From contig NZ_CP158299.1 in the NCBI RefSeq assembly GCF_040256395.1, positions 855,001 to 892,500 on the forward strand: a stretch of 37,500 bases of DNA, read 5' to 3'. Both the position numbers and the translations under genes were made by a program. The DNA is from Deinococcus sonorensis KR-87. GTDB taxonomy: Bacteria; Deinococcota; Deinococci; Deinococcales; Deinococcaceae. The number at the start of each line of letters is the position of its first letter. Position 1 is the first letter of the stretch. A model generated the notes under the pieces. That model worked only from the letters and a program-made list of their open reading frames with translations, had not been told where the DNA came from and did not search any database. This document shows, piece after piece, positions 32,259 to 37,500 of this stretch.

Positions 32259-34952
32259 TCAGGGATTCGGCTGCAGCAGCGGCACGCTGGGACCGTTCGG
32301 GTCCGCCTCGAACGCGGTGAGGACCGCGCTGCCCGGCAGCCCGATGCCGATGCGGAAGCGCCGGTCCACCGGGTTGAGTTCCACCTGCAACGCCCAGCAG
32401 CAGCGGTCCACCGTCAGCAGCACGATCGGCTCCAGCCGGCCCGGCGCCTGCAGCACCCCGTTCTGCCACGTGAGCGTCTGCCGCAGGGTGGTGCTGAGGT
32501 ACGCGTCGGGGCGGGTCAGCTTGCCCAGCGCCAGCGTCAGGGTCAGCGGCTGGAAGGTCAGCGAGTCGGTGATCTGCTGGGCGGCCGTGCCGGTGCCGCT
32601 GCGGGTGCGGGCATAGTAGGCGCCGCCGTTCAGCGAGGCGCGGCTGCCGAAGTTGTAGGTGGCGGCCACGCTGGCGTTGCTCAGCTCCACCAAGTTCTGG
32701 TCCAGGCCCGGCAGGCTCACCGTCACCTGGGCACTCAGGCGCTGCCCCGGCCGGGTGGCGCTGACGTTGCCGGTCAGCGCCGGGGTGGTCCAGCCGAGCC
32801 GGGTCAGGTCGTAGGGGCCGCCGTAGTTCAGCCGCCAGCTGAGCAGGCTGCCCGCCACATTGGACACGCTGAAGTTCAGGGTGTCGCTGCCGCGGTTGCC
32901 GGCCGGCAGCGTCAGGCTGTGGGCGCTGCTGAACACCAGGTCGCGCCAGGTGACGCTGGCCGTGCCGTTCAGGCTGCTCAGCTGGGTGGGCGTCTGCAGG
33001 TTGATGGTCTCGCTGGCGCTGAACGCCACCGGGTTCAGCACCGCGTCCTGGGTACTCAGCGCGTTGGCGCGCAGGTTCACGCTGCTCAGCAGGTGCTGCT
33101 TGAGGTCGTAGTTCAGCGTCACCCCGAAGGTGTTGCTGCGCGGCCCACCGATGGCGTCGGCGGTAAGTGCCAGCGTGCCGGGCCCGCCCAGCTCGGTGTA
33201 GCCGGCCCGCAGCCCCACCACCAGCGGCAGGTTCTGGCCCACCACCGCGTTCACGTCCACGCTTTCCAGCACGGCCCGGAAGAAGTTGGGCTTGAGGTTG
33301 AGGCTGAAGCTGACCGGCGCCTTCTGCACGCTCACCCCGATGCTGGCCGCCTGCTGCCGCTGCCGGGGCTGCACGAAGTCGTAGCTCTGCGCGGCGGTCA
33401 CGGTGGCGCCGGTGGCCGGCGAGACGCTGACGTCGGTGCTGAGCACGCCGCTGGGCGCGCGGCTGTACACCGCGTCGAAGGCGAAGGGGCTGGTGCCCTC
33501 CAGCCGCGAGTACACGTACCCGAGCCGCACGGTGTTGCTGACCGAGAAGGTCTGGGTCAGGCTGCCGCCGATGTTCAGGTCCACCACCCGGGCACCGGTC
33601 AGGTAGTAGCGGCCAGTGAAGGTGTTGCTGAAGCTGAAGGTGGCGTTCTTCCAGGGGGTGGCGGTGTAGGTGATGACGTGGTTCTCTTCCAGCCGGCTGG
33701 TGCTGAAGTTCAGGCCCTGGGCACTGGCGCTGCGGCTCAGCGGGTTGCTGGCGGCCGTGTAGCGGCCCAGCGTGACCCGGAAATCCGCACTCAGCTTGCC
33801 CAGCTGGTACGGCTTGGGGTCAATCACCACCTCGGGACGCCGCAGCACGGTGGGCAGCGAGGTGGTGGGGGCCGGGCCCAGCCGGTCCACGTAGTTGGCC
33901 TGCAGGTTGACGCCGCCCAGGTCGGCGCTGGCCGTGCCGTTCACGTTGGTCACGCCGCGCTCCGGGTCGTCGGCCGAGCGGCCGATGTCGGCACGGGTGG
34001 CCGTCAGCTGATACGTCAGGCCGCTGGCGGTGCTGGCGAGGTTGAGGCTGCCCTTCACGCTGAAGTTCAGGTCGTATTCGTAGCCGGGTTGGGCAGTGTA
34101 GACCGTGTTGCCGTCGGCATCGTTGCCGCTCACCAGCGGCCTGGGGCTGGCCAGCCCGTACAGGTCCAGCCGGTCCACGCCCGTCACCGGGGCATAGGCG
34201 TGCAGGTCTACCCCGAAGCCCAGCGCGGGCGAGCGGTGCTGGTAGTAGCGCAGCAGGGTGGTGCCCAGCGCGCTGCTGCCCACCACGAACGGCAGGTCGG
34301 CGGCCACCGTGAAGCCGTCCACCGCGTCGTTGGCCACGCTCAGGCGCGGCACCCGGCTCTGGTCCTGCAGCGGCAGCACCACCACCGGCAGGTACAGCAC
34401 CGGGGTGTCGGCCAGCAGCAGGGTGGCGCCGTAGGCCACCAGCCGGTCGCCGGGGTACAGCAGGATGCTGCCGGCGCGGAAGGCGTAGTCGTTGGGGGTA
34501 CGGCCACAGCGGGCGCAAGGCGTGAAGTAGCCGCTCTGGGCCGTCAGCTGTCCCGGCACCCGCTGCACCTCCGCGCCCCGGATCTCCAGGCTGGCGTCGC
34601 TGACCAGCACGTCCTCGCCGGTCAGCGCCTGGCTGCTCAGGTCCACCACCAGGTCGTTGCCGCGCAGCACCTGCCGGCTGCCGTTCTGCTGCGATACGTA
34701 GCTGCCGTCGCCGATCAGTGTCAGGGTGCGGGTGGTGCGGTTGTACTCCACCCGGCCCGCCACGATCACGTCGTCATCCACCCGCAGCTCGACCCGGTCG
34801 CCACTGATGACCACGATCTCCTGCTCGTCCACCGTCCGCAGTTCCAGTCGATCGGCGGTCACGATGCGGACGGTGCGCGCCTGGGCCGCGCCCAGCACGA
34901 GGCCCAGCACGGCGATCCCCAGCACCAGCCAGCGGCGCAGCCGGCCGCTCAC
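32259..34952 (-). CDS. LptD-like outer-membrane assembly protein
   Basis: 897 residues. The signal peptide is RLRRWLVLGIAVLGLVLGAA, cut near residue 25. Residues 27-140 are LptA/OstA-like repeats (VIVAGRVEYNRTTRTLTLIG, DLSSQALTGEDVLVSDASLE). They are followed by the LptD junction segment: QLTAQSGYFTPCARCGR with C146 and C149, then DTPVLYLPVVVLPL. From about 210 to the end is a long series of beta strands, as in an outer-membrane barrel. Near the C-terminus is the adjacent-cysteine pair CCW (C851-C852, TVDRCCWALQVELNP). E. coli LptD has the same N-terminal cysteines and CC pair joined by disulfides. LptD inserts LPS, but Deinococcus is regarded as lacking LPS, so the cargo is unknown. GTG 34952 overlaps the SpoIID-like stop as GTGA. 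Confidence 0.85.
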   Translation of the reverse strand: MSGRLRRWLVLGIAVLGLVLGAAQARTVRIVTADRLELRTVDEQEIVVISGDRVELRVDDDVIVAGRVEYNRTTRTLTLIGDGSYVSQQNGSRQVLRGNDLVVDLSSQALTGEDVLVSDASLEIRGAEVQRVPGQLTAQSGYFTPCARCGRTPNDYAFRAGSILLYPGDRLVAYGATLLLADTPVLYLPVVVLPLQDQSRVPRLSVANDAVDGFTVAADLPFVVGSSALGTTLLRYYQHRSPALGFGVDLHAYAPVTGVDRLDLYGLASPRPLVSGNDADGNTVYTAQPGYEYDLNFSVKGSLNLASTASGLTYQLTATRADIGRSADDPERGVTNVNGTASADLGGVNLQANYVDRLGPAPTTSLPTVLRRPEVVIDPKPYQLGKLSADFRVTLGRYTAASNPLSRSASAQGLNFSTSRLEENHVITYTATPWKNATFSFSNTFTGRYYLTGARVVDLNIGGSLTQTFSVSNTVRLGYVYSRLEGTSPFAFDAVYSRAPSGVLSTDVSVSPATGATVTAAQSYDFVQPRQRQQAASIGVSVQKAPVSFSLNLKPNFFRAVLESVDVNAVVGQNLPLVVGLRAGYTELGGPGTLALTADAIGGPRSNTFGVTLNYDLKQHLLSSVNLRANALSTQDAVLNPVAFSASETINLQTPTQLSSLNGTASVTWRDLVFSSAHSLTLPAGNRGSDTLNFSVSNVAGSLLSWRLNYGGPYDLTRLGWTTPALTGNVSATRPGQRLSAQVTVSLPGLDQNLVELSNASVAATYNFGSRASLNGGAYYARTRSGTGTAAQQITDSLTFQPLTLTLALGKLTRPDAYLSTTLRQTLTWQNGVLQAPGRLEPIVLLTVDRCCWALQVELNPVDRRFRIGIGLPGSAVLTAFEADPNGPSVPLLQPNP

Positions 34953-36169
34953 AGGCCCGGTGACCGGAGCACCCAGGGGTCCAGCGCGACCACGGGAGGC
35001 GCCGCCGGGCGCTCGGCCAGCGGCGCCGGCTGTGCCTCGCGGAACGGCACGCCCGCCGTCAGCAGCCCGCCGGGCCGGGTATCTGCCAGGATGCTGCTGA
35101 TGCTGGCCCCGGCGTAGTAGAAGCCCATGATCTGCAGGTAGTTCCAGCCCTGGCGGGCCAGCCCCGCCGCGCCGTACTGCGACAGCCCCACCCCGTGCCC
35201 TGAGCCGGCTCCCTCGATCACCAGCGGATCGCTGCCGCTGAAATTGACCCGCGACGACCGCGCCCCCAGCGAGCGCACGAAACCGCCCGCGTCGGCACCG
35301 GACAGCAGCCGGCTGCCGGCGCTGCCCACCACGTTGATGCCGGTGACCCGGCCCGAGGCACTCAGCTGCGTGATGGTCAGCGACTGCACGCTGCCCACCT
35401 GCACGCCATACCGGGCCGCCACCTCCGCCACCCGGCTCAGCGGAACGCTGAGGGTCCAGCGGCTGTTGGGCCCCTGCGACGCCGGGTCCGGCTTGGCGGT
35501 CAGGTACGGCTGATCCTGCCCCCAGGCTTCCAGGCTGCTGGCGGTGTAGCCGCCGGAATCGCTGGAGAAGTAGGTACGGGCCGCCGCCCCCGCATACGAC
35601 ACCACCTGCGCCCGGGTGGCCTGCACCGCCTGCGAGGCGCTGGCCGTCTCGCGGGCCACGCCTCCGTACACCTGACAGCTGTCCGTGGCGCACAGGTCGT
35701 AGTAGGAGGTGGGGTTGATGCGGGCCGCCGCGTACGTGCGGGCGATCACCGCCTGGGATTTGAGCGCCTCGGTGGGCCAGCTGCTGGGCATCTCGGCCGG
35801 GACCACCCCGAGCAGGTACTCCTCCAGGTCCAGCACGTTCACGGCCTTGACCACGCCGCTGACCACCTTGAGCAGCAGGCCGCCCCGGTAGGTGTGCCCA
35901 TCAATGTCCACCGTGCTGCCCGGGACCGGCGGCAGATACAGGGTATCGCCGCCGGCATCCTGCCCGCCCAGGCTGAGGTGGCTGCCCAGCGCGCCCACGG
36001 TCCAGCTGGCATAGCCGGCGGCCCCCTGCGCTACGCTGGGCGTGATGGGCACACGCACCGATACGGCCTTGCCACTGGCCACCAGCACCCGGATGTTGGT
36101 GGCGCCCGCTGTGCCGGGGGCCAGCTGCGCCAGCAGACCGGCGGTCAGGAGGATGAGAAAGCTCCGCAT
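34949..36169 (-). CDS. SpoIID/LytB-domain protein
   Basis: 406 residues. The signal peptide is FLILLTAGLLAQLAPGTAG. The SpoIID core begins at about 110 with LDLEEYLLGVVPAEMPSSWP then TEALKSQAVIARTYAAAR; E126 in PAEM corresponds to the catalytic glutamate of the SpoIID lytic transglycosylase. The later motifs CQVYGG (C160 and C165 flank it), SSDSGGYTASSLEAWG and GHGVGLSQYGA complete the family signature. It cuts or remodels peptidoglycan glycan strands, here outside sporulation, probably in envelope growth or division. Leaderless promoter TATACT; the LptD-like gene is translationally coupled downstream. Confidence 0.92.
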   Translation of the reverse strand: MRSFLILLTAGLLAQLAPGTAGATNIRVLVASGKAVSVRVPITPSVAQGAAGYASWTVGALGSHLSLGGQDAGGDTLYLPPVPGSTVDIDGHTYRGGLLLKVVSGVVKAVNVLDLEEYLLGVVPAEMPSSWPTEALKSQAVIARTYAAARINPTSYYDLCATDSCQVYGGVARETASASQAVQATRAQVVSYAGAAARTYFSSDSGGYTASSLEAWGQDQPYLTAKPDPASQGPNSRWTLSVPLSRVAEVAARYGVQVGSVQSLTITQLSASGRVTGINVVGSAGSRLLSGADAGGFVRSLGARSSRVNFSGSDPLVIEGAGSGHGVGLSQYGAAGLARQGWNYLQIMGFYYAGASISSILADTRPGGLLTAGVPFREAQPAPLAERPAAPPVVALDPWVLRSPGL

Positions 36170-36176
36170 TCAGGCG

Positions 36177-36182
36177 AGTATA
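36177..36182 (-). promoter_or_regulatory. -10 box of a leaderless promoter for the SpoIID-LptD operon
   Basis: TATACT on the minus strand ends 7 bases before ATG 36169; it is the closest match to consensus TATAAT among the leaderless boxes. Confidence 0.6.
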
Positions 36183-36269
36183 AACGCGCCGGGTCGTGAC
36201 GCTTGTGAGAAGCCCAGCTGGGCGCTGTCCGCTGGCCAGCCGCCCGCCGTCTCTCAGCAGCCCGGAACC

Positions 36270-37334
36270 GTGTACGCCCACGTGGGCCAGTCGTTCGCGT
36301 CACGTGCTTACGACGTGCTGATCGTAGGGGCTGGACGGATGGGCGCGGCGCTGGCATGGCAGCTTCGGCAGCGCGCCCCCCACCTGAGCCTGCTGCTTGC
36401 CGAGGAGGGTGGCCTGCCGAACGAGGAAGGTGCGACCATCCTGGCCAGCGGCGTCTGGCACAGCGATGTCCCGGACGAGCAGCGCGAGCGGGCCGAGCGG
36501 ACCCGCGCCCTGCTGGGCGAACGCCTGCAGCCGTGTGGTGTGCTGACCCTGAGCGAGCAGGGCGGTGTGCCGCCGTCCGTTCCCTACCCCGCTTCCCTGG
36601 CCGACGCCGCCGTGTTGCCCGGCCTTCGACTGGACCCGCGCGGCGGCGTCTACAGTCCGGCCAGCGTGACCCTGGACGCAGGCCAGCAGGCGGTGAGGCT
36701 GGGCGCCGACCTGATGCTGAACGTGCGCTGTGAGCTGCGCGGTGGCGGCCAGGTGGCCCTGCACCGCCTGAGCGTCACCAACACGCATCAGGTGGTGGTG
36801 GACCACACGGTCACGGTCACGGCCGCCCAGGTGGTGATTGCGTCGGGCGCGGCCGGCCCGCACCTGATCGAGAACGGTCTGGGGCAGCCGACCCGGCACC
36901 GACAGGCCTACCGCCAGCTGCCGCGCCTGAACGTGCCGAGCGGCCCAGACAGCCCGGTGGTGCGCGCCTGCGGCTTCGTGCTGCGTCCGCACAGCGGCGG
37001 CTATGTGGTGACGCCGCCCATTCTGCATCCGGACCCGTGGGGGTATCAGCCGGTGGGCGGCCGGCTGGCGGGGGTACCGGTGGGCCTGCGCCGCGAGGTG
37101 GTGGACAGCCTGCTGCCCCACCTGGAGGCGCTGCCGGCGCTGGCCAGCGAGGCGCTGGTGGTGGGCCGCAGCAGCGCCGACATTCCCGGCGCGTGGCTGG
37201 CCCTGCCGGAAGGTGGGTGGCCGCGCTGGGACCGGCTTGACGAGCAGCACGTGCTGCTGCTGGGCGGCCCGCACGCCGACCTGACCGGCCTGGCCGTCGC
37301 GGAGGAGCTGGCGGAGGCACTGGCCCAGGGGTAA
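36270..37334 (+). CDS. FAD-dependent oxidoreductase (DAO family)
   Basis: 354 residues. The FAD-binding motif VLIVGAGRMGAALAWQLRQR is close to the N-terminus. The DAO-like features are LTLDAGQQAVRLGADLMLNV-like substrate-domain context, TAAQVVIASGAAGPHLIENG and the C-terminal HVLLLGGPHADLTGLAVAEE. These suggest a glycine/D-amino-acid oxidase-type flavoenzyme, substrate unknown. The start is uncertain: GTG 36270 and GTG 36282 are both in frame and neither has a clear ribosome site or -10 box. The SpoIID operon is divergent upstream. Confidence 0.8.
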   Translation: MYAHVGQSFASRAYDVLIVGAGRMGAALAWQLRQRAPHLSLLLAEEGGLPNEEGATILASGVWHSDVPDEQRERAERTRALLGERLQPCGVLTLSEQGGVPPSVPYPASLADAAVLPGLRLDPRGGVYSPASVTLDAGQQAVRLGADLMLNVRCELRGGGQVALHRLSVTNTHQVVVDHTVTVTAAQVVIASGAAGPHLIENGLGQPTRHRQAYRQLPRLNVPSGPDSPVVRACGFVLRPHSGGYVVTPPILHPDPWGYQPVGGRLAGVPVGLRREVVDSLLPHLEALPALASEALVVGRSSADIPGAWLALPEGGWPRWDRLDEQHVLLLGGPHADLTGLAVAEELAEALAQG

Positions 37335-37339
37335 TTTCC

Positions 37340-37356
37340 GGAGGCGCTCGGCCTCC
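37340..37356 (+). terminator. Short hairpin after the oxidoreductase
   Basis: A 6-bp stem GGAGGC/GCCTCC with a 5-base loop, 5 bases after the stop. Weak, no U-tract. Beyond it, to the window end, no gene can be supported. Confidence 0.4.
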
Positions 37357-37500
37357 AGCTGACGGAAGGCAACCCGCGGCCGGCCGACCATCATCCGTAC
37401 AGCGAAGTCGTCTCTCCAGCAGCGCTTCCGCAACCCCGCCGTTGCCGGCCTGATCGCCAAGCTGATGATTCATCTGGCGGGCGGGGTAGGACAGCTGGGG

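Noticed and set aside
31620..35117. 1165-codon open frame on the plus strand
   Set aside because: Antisense to the lipoprotein, LptD-like and SpoIID-like genes; Arg/Gln/Val/Gly-rich translation with no domains, typical of high-G+C shadow frames.

Overview
The window looks like chromosomal DNA of a Deinococcus species; genus-level placement is firm, species-level is not possible by eye. Evidence: very high G+C coding sequence; a seven-iron ferredoxin close to the Thermus type; a bacillithiol-type PIG-L deacetylase; and an unusual density of genes whose -10 box (TANNNT) ends 5-8 bases before the start codon with no Shine-Dalgarno site. That arrangement, leaderless transcription, is well documented in Deinococcus. 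There is no rRNA, IS element, phage gene or CRISPR array. Most of the window is housekeeping with a few accessory genes.

Layout. Bases 1-2300 (+): end of a histidine kinase, a DUF1232 membrane protein, a MazG-like pyrophosphohydrolase broken by two frameshifts, a YfiT/DinB-type hydrolase and a Nudix hydrolase. 2255-5166 (-): an orphan ParA ATPase, Era and a metallophosphoesterase. 5197-6559 (+): dCTP deaminase coupled to a GNAT acetyltransferase, then a small disordered protein. 6604-8016 (-): a tightly coupled trio of dsRNA-binding-domain protein, HAD phosphatase and UPF0102 nuclease-like protein, the last apparently starting at CTG. 8101-10527 (-): an ABC transporter pair and a PIG-L deacetylase. 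10583-13155 (+): a cytochrome P450, a small lipoprotein and a renalase-like flavoprotein, meeting MoeA (-) tail to tail.

14346-14795 is the largest gene-free stretch. It is visibly AT-rich and precedes a secreted Thr/Asp- and Pro-repeat protein (14796-16058). Then come the seven-iron ferredoxin, trigger factor (-), tRNA-Leu(UAG) and tRNA-His(GUG) (both -), a gamma-glutamylcyclotransferase-like protein, an HtrA-like protease, 5-formyl-THF cyclo-ligase, a 58-residue protein, a [2Fe-2S] ferredoxin preceded by a promoter-terminator module, a methyltransferase and adenine deaminase. 23906-26108 (+) holds a second methyltransferase-like protein and a mini-GNAT coupled to an MFS exporter. 26124-28788 (-) holds an XRE regulator with its DUF2975 membrane partner, an M20 peptidase and a small acidic protein.

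A thiosulfate sulfurtransferase (-) and SufE (+) diverge from about 29.8 kb, forming a sulfur-trafficking locus. Finally 30441-36169 (-) holds a VanZ-like protein, a methylmalonyl-CoA epimerase and an envelope operon of SpoIID-like protein, LptD-like outer-membrane barrel and lipoprotein. An FAD-dependent oxidoreductase (+) closes the window. The most interesting items are the LptD-like protein, which keeps LptD-style cysteines in a lineage regarded as lacking LPS, its operon with SpoIID, the repeat protein, the CTG start and the promoter-terminator module.
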